Origin: Pseudomonadales bacterium
Lineage (GTDB): Bacteria; Pseudomonadota; Gammaproteobacteria; Pseudomonadales; Pseudohongiellaceae
Assembly (NCBI GenBank): GCA_031277435.1
Contig: JAITMI010000121.1
Coordinates: 1-7,255 of the forward strand
Reading direction: 5' to 3'
DNA length: 7,255 bases
Shown here: positions 1 through 5,755 of the stretch, piece by piece
Position numbering within the stretch: position 1 is the stretch's first letter
How the letters are laid out: each line of letters starts with the position of its first letter
Notes under the pieces: generated by a model
Database searches by the model: none
Told to the model about the DNA's origin: nothing
The model's input: the letters and a program-made list of their open reading frames with translations, nothing else
Made by a program: the position numbers and the translations under genes

Positions 1-474
1 TTCAGCCCGATCCGTACCAGCGCAGGTAATTTAGGGGTGCTGGTGTGCTGGGATCAGTGGTACCCGGAAGCCGCGCGGCTGATGGCGATGGCGGGCGCCG
101 ATCTTTTGCTCTATCCCACCGCCATCGGCTGGGATCCGGGTGATCTTGCGGCGGAGCAAGAGCGGCAGCAGCAAGGGTGGACCTTGATCCAGCGCTCCCA
201 CGCCGTGGCCAATCATCTGCCGGTCATCGTGGCGAATCGCGTGGGGCATGAGCTGGATCCCTCGGGGCAGGGCGCGGGGATCAAATTCTGGGGCGGCAGT
301 TTTATTTGCGGCCAGCAAGGCGAATTTTTAGCGCAGGCTGATGCTTCCAGTTCCTGTTATCTGGCGGCTGAGCTTGATCTTGGACGCACCGAAACCTTGC
401 GGCGCATCTGGCCTTATTTCCGCGACCGCCGCGTGGATGCGTATGCGGGGCTGACGCGGCGTTTTCTTAACTAG
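1..474 (+). CDS. aguB: N-carbamoylputrescine amidase, C-terminal part (5' end outside window)
   Basis: This is the last 157 residues of a nitrilase-superfamily (carbon-nitrogen hydrolase) enzyme, open from base 1 in frame 1 to a TAG stop. The family hydrolyses N-carbamoylputrescine to putrescine, CO2 and ammonia in the arginine/agmatine route of polyamine synthesis, in the cytoplasm. The nucleophile motif CWDQWYPEAAR is present, with the catalytic Cys at codon 46-48. It is followed by LYPTAIGWDP, the RSHAVAN and NRVGHE segments, and a C-terminal IWPYFRDRRVDAY, all typical of AguB rather than of generic nitrilases. The Glu and Lys of the catalytic triad would lie upstream of the window. A full AguB is about 290-300 aa, so roughly half is missing. 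An agmatine deiminase gene (aguA) often sits next to aguB but is not visible here. The gene converges on the secreted-protein operon and shares its terminator. Confidence 0.93.
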   Translation, partial: FSPIRTSAGNLGVLVCWDQWYPEAARLMAMAGADLLLYPTAIGWDPGDLAAEQERQQQGWTLIQRSHAVANHLPVIVANRVGHELDPSGQGAGIKFWGGSFICGQQGEFLAQADASSSCYLAAELDLGRTETLRRIWPYFRDRRVDAYAGLTRRFLN

Positions 475-497
475 CGCAATAATAAAAAGCACAGCAA

Positions 498-529
498 TAA
501 AAAAGCCGGCTGTTACGCCGGCTTTTTTA
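498..529. terminator. Intrinsic terminator, probably bidirectional
   Basis: A perfect hairpin has arms AAAAGCCGGC (501-510) and GCCGGCTTTT (517-526) around the loop TGTTAC. The stem can extend by further A-T pairs to 498-529. It has a run of six T on the + strand and a matching A run upstream, so it reads as a GC stem with a U tract in both directions. It lies between the stop of aguB (474) and the stop of the opposing operon (552), which fits one terminator serving both. Confidence 0.92.
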
Positions 530-551
530 GTTGGGTAGCGTGAACTTGCGT

Positions 552-1346
552 TTACGGTACGATCGGGCTGCTGCGATCCACGGTGCTGCCTTCTTGACCC
601 ACCATCAACTCGTGGGCGTAGTTGGCTTGCTGGCAGGAATACTCAAACAGCTCTACGCCAGGGTTCCAGCGCAGATTGAAACCGCCTTCCCATTGAGCCG
701 TGTAGGTCTTGGGATCGTCTACCGTGACGCGGTAGTCGATAGTGCGATCATTGGTGCGAGTGAACCGCTCAATGGTGTGCAACTGCTCGGTATGCGGCAA
801 ACCACGGCGATCCAGCCAGAAGTCTTCGTTGAAGCCGACGGTATCCACTACCAGCGTGTCGCCTTCCCACCAGCCGACGGAGTGACCATAGTTGGTGTGC
901 TCCAGGTCGGTGGGATGAGAACGGCCATCCATATAGATGGTGCGGTAGGTGTGAGGACCGCCGATATCGAAGATGTAGACACGGCCCGCTTCTTTCATTT
1001 CCACGAACTCAACGCCGTAAGGCGTCAGGAACTGGCGCGCCACGCCCGAGGGCTTGCAGCGGGCGTGAGGCTCCAGTTCGTGGATCTGACGAGCGTCATA
1101 CAACGTACGTGACCAAGGCTGAAAGGGCACGGTATCGGCTGGCGCGATCGGGTCGTTAATACTAAACACCGGCGTCCATACGCCCTTGTCCGCGGGTGTT
1201 GCCCCTTGCAGTACGACGCGACCATCCGCGTTTACTGGCGCAGGGCCGGGAGGTGGCTGATTATTATTGCCGCGTTGCGCCATCGCCGCGCCTGCAAAAA
1301 GCAGGGCGGCGCTGGCAACAACCGTGGCCAGTGTTTGTTTTCTCAT
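552..1346 (-). CDS. Exported protein, single WEGDTLVV module (uncharacterised)
   Basis: A 264-aa exported protein, last gene of the four-gene minus-strand operon. Residues 1-24 are a clear Sec signal peptide (MRKQ, hydrophobic stretch, AMA before Q24). A low-complexity N/P-rich linker (about 25-38) follows, then one module (about 40-240). Its marks are the HARCKPSGVAR segment with Cys97, IYMDGRSHP, WEGDTLVVD (160-168), GFNEDFW (171-177), GLPHTEQLH, ERFTR, VDDP (209-212) and a closing Cys238. I recall this sequence type as abundant in environmental proteobacteria and Acidobacteria, always without an assigned function. The ATG at 1346 is chosen because GGGGAG (1351-1356) precedes it and the signal peptide starts there. 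An in-frame ATG at 1385 lacks a ribosome site, overlaps the upstream gene by 38 bases and would bury the signal peptide. The upstream gene's TGA is one base before this ATG, so translation is probably coupled. No enzymatic motif is recognisable. Confidence 0.85.
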   Translation of the reverse strand: MRKQTLATVVASAALLFAGAAMAQRGNNNQPPPGPAPVNADGRVVLQGATPADKGVWTPVFSINDPIAPADTVPFQPWSRTLYDARQIHELEPHARCKPSGVARQFLTPYGVEFVEMKEAGRVYIFDIGGPHTYRTIYMDGRSHPTDLEHTNYGHSVGWWEGDTLVVDTVGFNEDFWLDRRGLPHTEQLHTIERFTRTNDRTIDYRVTVDDPKTYTAQWEGGFNLRWNPGVELFEYSCQQANYAHELMVGQEGSTVDRSSPIVP

Positions 1347-1347
1347 T

Positions 1348-1767
1348 TCACTCCCCGCTGGTGCCGCGTTGGCTGGAGTCGGCATCCAGGGTTTGACCCG
1401 GACGGCCGCCAGTTTCGGTCATGGTCACGGAGCGGGCATTCATGCGAGTGCTGCCGTTACGCGCCATGGAGCCTTCCACGCTGATTTCGCTGCCGATTTG
1501 CAGGGTGTCACGGCGCCAGCCGTTGCGCTGCAAGCCGTGGGGCGGGCCCAACTCAGCGCCCCAGTTGGTGACTTCACCCGTGGCGGCGTCTTTGACGTTC
1601 AGGTAGATCCAGACGTGCGGGTTGGTCCACTCAACTTTGGTGACGATGCCGGTGAGTTGGATGGGTTTGTCGGCGTCGAACTCAGCGGTGAACGAGTGGT
1701 GAGCGACGGCGCCGCCAGCCAACAGCAGGCTGGACAGGGTAAGACCGGAAAGAAGTTTGAATTTCAT
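1348..1767 (-). CDS. DUF6152-like exported small protein
   Basis: A 139-aa exported protein. The signal peptide is residues 1-22 (MKFKLLSG, hydrophobic core, AVA cleavage). The mature protein begins HHSFTAEFD, followed by KPIQLTGIVTKVEW, TNPHVWIYLNV, VTNWGAELG, a GW segment, IGSEISVEG and an ARNGS segment. This matches my memory of the DUF6152 family, a short beta-rich secreted family of unknown function whose pattern would suit an OB-like barrel (inference). The protein has no cysteine. The ATG at 1767 has a strong GAGGAGA ribosome site (1774-1780) six bases upstream. A TTG at 1782 in the same frame overlaps that site and is rejected. It lies 26 bases after the fusion gene, and its stop is one base from the start of the 264-aa gene. 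It resembles the 135-aa protein of the divergent operon closely (same motifs, same spacing). Confidence 0.87.
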   Translation of the reverse strand: MKFKLLSGLTLSSLLLAGGAVAHHSFTAEFDADKPIQLTGIVTKVEWTNPHVWIYLNVKDAATGEVTNWGAELGPPHGLQRNGWRRDTLQIGSEISVEGSMARNGSTRMNARSVTMTETGGRPGQTLDADSSQRGTSGE

Positions 1768-1773
1768 GGAATG

Positions 1774-1780
1774 TCTCCTC
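1774..1780 (-). promoter_or_regulatory. Ribosome binding site that fixes the DUF6152 start
   Basis: GAGGAGA on the minus strand lies six bases before the ATG at 1767. The longer reading from TTG at 1782 would start inside this site, so the ATG is the start. Confidence 0.8.
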
Positions 1781-1793
1781 AATCTAGCAAAAG

Positions 1794-2918
1794 TTACTGA
1801 CGGTTGTTTTGACAGAAGAACGGAGGCATATCTTTACCCCCAACCCACTGCATTGTCCAGCTTGCGGACCAAGGACGAGTATACGCACCAGGATCGTTGA
1901 TGGTCACGTTGTACTGCAAAGTATCGGCATCCGGCCGGGTAAAGCGTTCTTCCATGGAGAGCAGGTCAGTGTGAGGCAGACCCCCATTGCTGAACCAGAA
2001 ATCCTCGTTGAAACCTTTGGTTTCCACGACCAGCGTATCCCCTTCCCAGTGGCCAATGGAGCGACCGTAATACAAGGGGTTGTCATCATCTCCGCTCACC
2101 GATCCGGTGGTGGTGCGACCATCCAGAAAAATGATGCGATAGTTATGGTTGCCTGAACCCATGAGCACGAATATGCGGCCATTTTCCTTGTCTTCAAGCA
2201 ACTGGAAGCCGAGGTCGCTCTGGTACTGACGCGGGCCGCCGGGCGCCTTGCAGTTGAGGTACATGGGGTCGTCTTGCAAATGGCGTTCCTGACGATGCGT
2301 GAACAAGGCCAGCGCCCAAGGCTGCATGGGAGCTACTTTGCTGGCGTCGCTGATTTCGCTCAGTATGGCGTCGCTGTCAAAACTGACGTTGGCGCCGTCT
2401 TCCTGCAGCACGATCGCGCTGGGGAAGGACCAGAAGCCGTCGCCGCCGTCAGTGGTGCCAAGCGCAACGCTGCCATCGGGCCAGCGCGGCGTTGGGCGTG
2501 GCGCCAAGGGACGCGAAGGCGCCGGGTTGTTGACGTTGTAGACCTGACGGTTGATGGCGGTCATGGTGACGTCGTTACCCCAGATCTGGCGGGTGCCGTC
2601 GCGCGCGACGATGCCCGATACCTGGATGGCGTCACCCGGACGCAGCGTATCGCTGCTCCAGCCGCTGTCTTTCAAGATCACTGGGCTTTCGAGTTCGACG
2701 GCCCAGTTCAGGGTTTCATTGCCGTTCGTGACATTCATGAACACGTGGGCATGAGGGTTACGCCAATCGACCATGGTGACGATGCCGTTCAGCGTTTGCT
2801 GCTGCGCGGGGTCGAATTTGGCTTGGATGGGATGATGGGCCTGGGCGGCGGTGGCGCCAAGCAAGAGCGCACCGATGCCAAAGGCCAGCCGGGACAAAGA
2901 GAAGCAGGCGGCCTTCAT
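1794..2918 (-). CDS. Exported fusion: DUF6152 domain plus WEGDTLVV module
   Basis: A 374-aa exported two-domain protein. Residues 1-27 are a signal peptide ending AQA, so the mature protein would begin His28-His29. Domain 1 (28-120) is DUF6152-like: HHPIQAKFD, LNGIVTMVDW, RNPHAHVFMNV with His56, NWAVELES, SGWSSDTL, ARDGTR. A proline-rich linker follows (about 131-147). Domain 2 (148-370) is the WEGDTLVV module: PDGS, LNCKAPGGPR with Cys223, IIFLDGR, HWEGDTLVVE (290-299), GFNEDFW, GLPHT, ERFTR, INDP, Cys369. The same two modules are separate proteins in the next two genes, so the fusion links them functionally. The start has only a weak AGG-type ribosome site. It lies three bases after the stop of the preceding gene, so coupling is likely. 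No frameshift is seen: the reading frame is continuous through the linker. Confidence 0.86.
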   Translation of the reverse strand: MKAACFSLSRLAFGIGALLLGATAAQAHHPIQAKFDPAQQQTLNGIVTMVDWRNPHAHVFMNVTNGNETLNWAVELESPVILKDSGWSSDTLRPGDAIQVSGIVARDGTRQIWGNDVTMTAINRQVYNVNNPAPSRPLAPRPTPRWPDGSVALGTTDGGDGFWSFPSAIVLQEDGANVSFDSDAILSEISDASKVAPMQPWALALFTHRQERHLQDDPMYLNCKAPGGPRQYQSDLGFQLLEDKENGRIFVLMGSGNHNYRIIFLDGRTTTGSVSGDDDNPLYYGRSIGHWEGDTLVVETKGFNEDFWFSNGGLPHTDLLSMEERFTRPDADTLQYNVTINDPGAYTRPWSASWTMQWVGGKDMPPFFCQNNRQ

Positions 2919-2921
2919 AGC

Positions 2922-3293
2922 TTACTGCCTGACGATTTCAAAATCGCCGCCGTCATTGCCCCGTTTCCAGGTGCCGACGATGGAACGATTGGGCAGTTCG
3001 AGACGGGCAAAAGCGCCATCGATGACGTAATCGCCGGCGGCGATATGAATCGTCCAATCGGCGGGATTGAGCTGAGCGTCCGAAATCTGAAGATTATCGG
3101 TGCCGGGATTGATGATACCGGTGATGTTTTGACCATCCCAGTTCATAACCATCAGCACGCTCTCGCCGGCGCTATTGCCTTTCCATTCGCCAATCCAAGA
3201 GCCTTTGGCGGGATGACCTTCCTGGGCGGAAGCAAAAGAAGCAAGTCCGGACGCGAGGCCAAGGATGAACAGGCCACGAATAGGTAAACGCAT
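2922..3293 (-). CDS. Small exported beta-rich protein, first gene of the minus operon
   Basis: A 123-aa exported protein that I cannot assign to a named family. The signal peptide is residues 1-23 (MRLPIRGLF, hydrophobic core, ASA before Q24). The roughly 100-residue mature part opens with GSWIGEWKG and ends with IVGTWKRG. Alternating hydrophobic stretches lie between them (VLMVMNWDG, ITGIINPG, WTIHIAAGDYVIDG). Repeated G-x-W/GTW turns and short strands suggest a small beta-barrel or sandwich of lipocalin-like size (inference). There are no cysteines. The ATG is preceded by GAGGGGA (3300-3306) at a six-base spacing, the best ribosome site of this operon. Being first in the operon and exported, it probably acts with the proteins downstream. 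Confidence 0.8.
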   Translation of the reverse strand: MRLPIRGLFILGLASGLASFASAQEGHPAKGSWIGEWKGNSAGESVLMVMNWDGQNITGIINPGTDNLQISDAQLNPADWTIHIAAGDYVIDGAFARLELPNRSIVGTWKRGNDGGDFEIVRQ

Positions 3294-3357
3294 TGAGATT
3301 CCCCTCGCATTTTGTGTTGTAGTGACTGACGAGCGGCGAGCGTAACACTAAATTCGC

Positions 3358-3382
3358 GCCGGGTGAAAGGCTTTCCCCCGGC
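3358..3382. repeat. 25-bp imperfect inverted repeat upstream of the minus operon
   Basis: Two 11-base arms, GCCGGGTGAAA (3358-3368) and TTTCCCCCGGC (3372-3382), match at 10 of 11 positions around a three-base centre GGC. It ends 65 bases upstream of the ATG at 3293. No T run follows on either strand, so it is not an intrinsic terminator. It could be an operator or a leader hairpin. Confidence 0.55.
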
Positions 3383-3522
3383 ATGAGATCGATACGCCAA
3401 AAACGATGAGCGGTACGGCCCGTATCAGAGCCTCCTTCACCTTGCCGGGGTGCATCATCCCTCGTAAATAAGGAAATTTCATGCAAGTGCGGCGCATAAA
3501 TCGCGAAAGGTTGCGCGCCGTC

Positions 3523-3539
3523 TTGTCCGTATTGGACAA
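3523..3539. promoter_or_regulatory. Candidate operator: perfect 6-5-6 inverted repeat
   Basis: TTGTCC-GTATT-GGACAA is a perfect dyad with six-base arms and a five-base centre. Its right half contains the candidate -35 TTGGAC of the plus operon. The size and symmetry fit a dimeric helix-turn-helix repressor. No regulator gene lies in the window, so the binding protein is unknown. Confidence 0.5.
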
Positions 3540-3559
3540 ATACCGCGTTACCTGATTAT
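3532..3559 (+). promoter_or_regulatory. Candidate sigma-70 promoter for the plus operon
   Basis: A -35-like TTGGAC (3532-3537) is followed by a 16-base spacer and a -10-like GATTAT (3554-3559), which matches four of six consensus bases. Transcription would start near 3566, leaving a leader of about 88 bases before the ATG at 3654. The match is moderate, and the overlap with the dyad at 3523-3539 adds some weight. Confidence 0.35.
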
Positions 3560-3653
3560 TCTCGCCGCTCCAAGACAAGCGCCGGCCGCTACCGGCCAGC
3601 AAGCAAATCCGCCGGGATTCGCGCGCCTATTCATTAAAACGAGGATACATCGT

Positions 3654-5252
3654 ATGGGGTATGAGGCTTACAAACAGGGCGTTGGCAAACAGGGCTTTGG
3701 CGCGCGGCGCTCGTGGCTGGCGGGGCTGGTATTGACGCTGGGCTGCACGCTGACCTACGCCCAGGACATTCCCAGAACCGCCGCCGGCAAGCCCGACTTG
3801 CAAGGCATCTGGAAAGCGCAGGCGAGCGCCGTCAATGGTCTTGAAACGGCTCCCGCCAATGGCGACATGCAGGCGGTATTGGCCTTGACCGGCGGCGCCA
3901 TTCCGTATCAGGCGAACGCCGCCGCGCAGCGGCAAGTTAATTTCGATAATCGTCTCAACGACGATCCCTTGAACAAATGTTTCATCCCCGGCGTGCCGCG
4001 CATCATGAGCCTGGATTATCCCTACCAGATATTCCAGAACGACCGGGAAGTGGCGATGACCTTCCAGTGGACGCAGATGTTCCGCTATATCCCCATCAGC
4101 GACACGCCGTCTCCTTACGAAGGCGTCGAATCCTGGATGGGCCGTTCCCGCGCGCATTGGGAAGGCGACACGCTGGTGGTGGAAGTGCGCGATTTCAACG
4201 GCAATACCTGGCTCGATGCCTCGGGCAATTTTCACGGCGCGGCGCTGACGGTCACCGAGCGTTATGACATGACCGATGCCGGCACCATCCACTATCAAGC
4301 GACGATTACTGATCCGGAAGTATTCACTGAACCTTGGACTATCGCCTACGATCTCGAACGGCAGACCGATCAAGTCCGGCTCATGGAATTCCAGTGCCAG
4401 GCGGAAAAAGAAGAACAAAACGGCGATTTTGAACGTGATGTACGCACTTGGTACCCGGCGCCGATTCCCGCGGACAACGCGCCCTTCGACGCCAGCGCCG
4501 GCGTGAGCTTGCCGCTGCCGCAAGCTACCGGCGCGATTCGCCGGCTGCCCGACGGCACGCCGGATATCGAAGGTTATTTCAACGCGGAAGCCGGCGGCGC
4601 CAACTACGGCCTGGAATCAGCCGAAGGCCGTTTCCTGACGCCGAATTCACGCGGCGTAGTGGTGGACCCTGAACATGGCGGCCTGCCGTATCAAGCGTGG
4701 GCGCGCATCGAACGCGAAGAGCGCATCCTGCCGCAGCGCGGTTACGACGACCCCACCGCGCACTGCTTCGTGGCCGGCCTGCCGCGTTCGCATTACGTGC
4801 CCTCGCCGTTCTACATCATGCAGACCAGGGATTTTGTACTGGTACTGCACGAGCGCATGTCCTGGCGGCAGATTTCCCTGGTGCGCACCGAACATCTGCC
4901 CGATGACATCCGCCTCTGGCAGGGCGATTCGCTCGGCCACTGGGAAGGCGATACTCTGGTGGTCGATTCCAGCAACTTCAATGGCAAAACCTGGCTCAAC
5001 GAGTCCGGCGATGTCATCAGCCACATGCAAAAAATGCGCGAAACTTTCACGCCGGTGGATGAAAACCGCATAATCTATCGCGCCACCATCAACGACCCGA
5101 TCGCCTACACTCAGCCTTGGACCATCGAAATGCCCTTCGACCGCTCCGAGGATGAATTGCTCGAAGTCGCCTGCCTTGAAGACAACGGCGATCTCCAGCA
5201 TTTGAAGGACGTGCGCGACGAATATCGCGCCGCCCAGCAGCAAGCCAATTGA
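3654..5252 (+). CDS. Exported protein with two tandem WEGDTLVV modules
   Basis: A 532-aa exported protein with an internal duplication. Module 1 spans about 38-255: IPRTAAGKPDLQGIW, KCFIPGVPR with Cys109, HWEGDTLVVE (168-177), FNGNTWLD, TERY, ITDP, Cys248. Module 2 spans about 296-510: LPDGTPDIEGYF, HCFVAGLPR with Cys371, HWEGDTLVVD (429-438), FNGKTWLN, RETF, INDP, Cys507. The linker (about 256-295) is rich in Pro, Ala and acidic residues. The C-terminus is charged and helical (LKDVRDEYRAAQQQ). The N-terminus is long, with RRSWLAG before the hydrophobic core and cleavage likely after TYA (36), so a Tat-type signal is possible but the twin-arginine motif is incomplete. GAGGA (3641-3645) lies eight bases before the ATG. 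The two modules resemble each other (FNG-x-TWL) more than those of the minus operon (GFNEDFW). I recall the family as conserved but without known function. Confidence 0.87.
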   Translation: MGYEAYKQGVGKQGFGARRSWLAGLVLTLGCTLTYAQDIPRTAAGKPDLQGIWKAQASAVNGLETAPANGDMQAVLALTGGAIPYQANAAAQRQVNFDNRLNDDPLNKCFIPGVPRIMSLDYPYQIFQNDREVAMTFQWTQMFRYIPISDTPSPYEGVESWMGRSRAHWEGDTLVVEVRDFNGNTWLDASGNFHGAALTVTERYDMTDAGTIHYQATITDPEVFTEPWTIAYDLERQTDQVRLMEFQCQAEKEEQNGDFERDVRTWYPAPIPADNAPFDASAGVSLPLPQATGAIRRLPDGTPDIEGYFNAEAGGANYGLESAEGRFLTPNSRGVVVDPEHGGLPYQAWARIEREERILPQRGYDDPTAHCFVAGLPRSHYVPSPFYIMQTRDFVLVLHERMSWRQISLVRTEHLPDDIRLWQGDSLGHWEGDTLVVDSSNFNGKTWLNESGDVISHMQKMRETFTPVDENRIIYRATINDPIAYTQPWTIEMPFDRSEDELLEVACLEDNGDLQHLKDVRDEYRAAQQQAN

Positions 5253-5279
5253 GCCTACTCCAAAGAAGAGGAACCGCAC

Positions 5280-5687
5280 ATGAAACAAATTTTTGCCCTT
5301 ACCGCACTGAGCATCGTCACCGCGCTGGGTAGCGGCGCCGCGCTGGCCCATCACTCGTTTTCCGCGGAATACGATAACGAAAAGCCGATCACGCTCACCG
5401 GCAAACTCACCGAGATGAAATGGTCGAATCCCCACGGCTGGATCTACATCGACGTGACCGATGCCGACGGCACCGTCACCAACTGGGCGCTCGAAACCAG
5501 CGCCGCCAACGGCTTGATCCGCCGCGGCTGGCGCAAGGAAGACCTGCCCGTTGGCACCGTTCTGCTCGTGGAAGGCTGGCAGGCGCGCAACGGCAGCCCC
5601 ACTGGGAACATCCGTTCCGTAACTTTCGAGGATGGCCGCCGTCTGTTCGCCGGCACTTCAAATCAGAACGTGCAGGAAGAAAAATAA
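5280..5687 (+). CDS. DUF6152-like exported small protein (second operon)
   Basis: A 135-aa exported protein. The signal peptide is residues 1-23 (MKQIFALTAL, hydrophobic core, ALA cleavage). The mature N-terminus would be HHSFSAEYD, followed by KPITLTGKLTEMKW, SNPHGWIYIDV with His52, VTNWALET, RRGWRKEDL, VGTVLLVEG and QARNGSPTGN. It belongs with the 139-aa protein and with domain 1 of the 374-aa fusion. It has no cysteine. AGAGGA (5267-5272) sits seven bases before the ATG. The gap to the tandem-module gene is 27 bases, so the two are almost certainly co-transcribed. The operon thus repeats the module pairing seen on the other strand. Function is unknown. Confidence 0.88.
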   Translation: MKQIFALTALSIVTALGSGAALAHHSFSAEYDNEKPITLTGKLTEMKWSNPHGWIYIDVTDADGTVTNWALETSAANGLIRRGWRKEDLPVGTVLLVEGWQARNGSPTGNIRSVTFEDGRRLFAGTSNQNVQEEK

Positions 5688-5709
5688 ACCGCAGTTTTTT
5701 CAGCCTCGC

Positions 5710-5741
5710 CTCGTCCTCTCCCAATGGCGGTGGAGGACGAG
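5710..5741. terminator. Hairpin between convergent genes, possible terminator without a T run
   Basis: CTCGTCCTC (5710-5718) and GAGGACGAG (5733-5741) form a perfect nine-base stem with a 14-base loop. It lies between the stop of the plus operon (5687) and the stop of the TPR gene (5756). No T run follows it on either strand: the GTTTTTTC at 5694-5701 comes before it. It could be an atypical terminator or an RNA 3'-end-protecting structure. Confidence 0.45.
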
Positions 5742-5755
5742 CGGGGTAATTCGGT

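Larger units (their letters stand above)
3294..3653. promoter_or_regulatory. Divergent control region between the two module operons
   Basis: These 360 bases separate two operons transcribed away from each other and hold no convincing gene. An open frame on the minus strand (3348-3602) has no ribosome site and no recognisable content. The region contains a 25-bp imperfect inverted repeat near the minus operon (3358-3382). Near the plus operon it contains a perfect 17-bp inverted repeat (3523-3539), a candidate promoter (3532-3559) and a small GC hairpin in the presumed leader (GGCCG 3584-3588 with CGGCC 3593-3597). I see no convincing sigma-70 promoter for the minus operon. Confidence 0.7.

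Noticed and set aside
1344..1385. Longer start (ATG at 1385) for the 264-aa protein
   Set aside because: No ribosome site precedes it, it overlaps the upstream gene, and it would place 13 extra residues before a normal signal peptide. The ATG at 1346 has GGGGAG upstream.
1768..1782. TTG start at 1782 for the 139-aa protein
   Set aside because: The TTG overlaps the GAGGAGA ribosome site that serves the ATG at 1767.
2274..3287. Long plus-strand open frame (337 codons) opposite the minus operon
   Set aside because: It is antisense to two genes with signal peptides, ribosome sites and family motifs. Its translation has no family features and is a codon-bias shadow.
3391..3426. GATACG/CGTATC pair in the control region
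   Set aside because: Six-base arms 24 bases apart are expected by chance at this length and nothing else supports them.
3348..3602. Minus-strand open frame inside the divergent control region
   Set aside because: It has no ribosome site at a useful distance from any start, no recognisable motif, and it overlaps the candidate promoter and dyad.
3627..4523. Minus-strand open frames opposite the tandem-module gene (also 4647-5435)
   Set aside because: They are antisense shadows of a strongly supported coding gene and have no convincing start signals.
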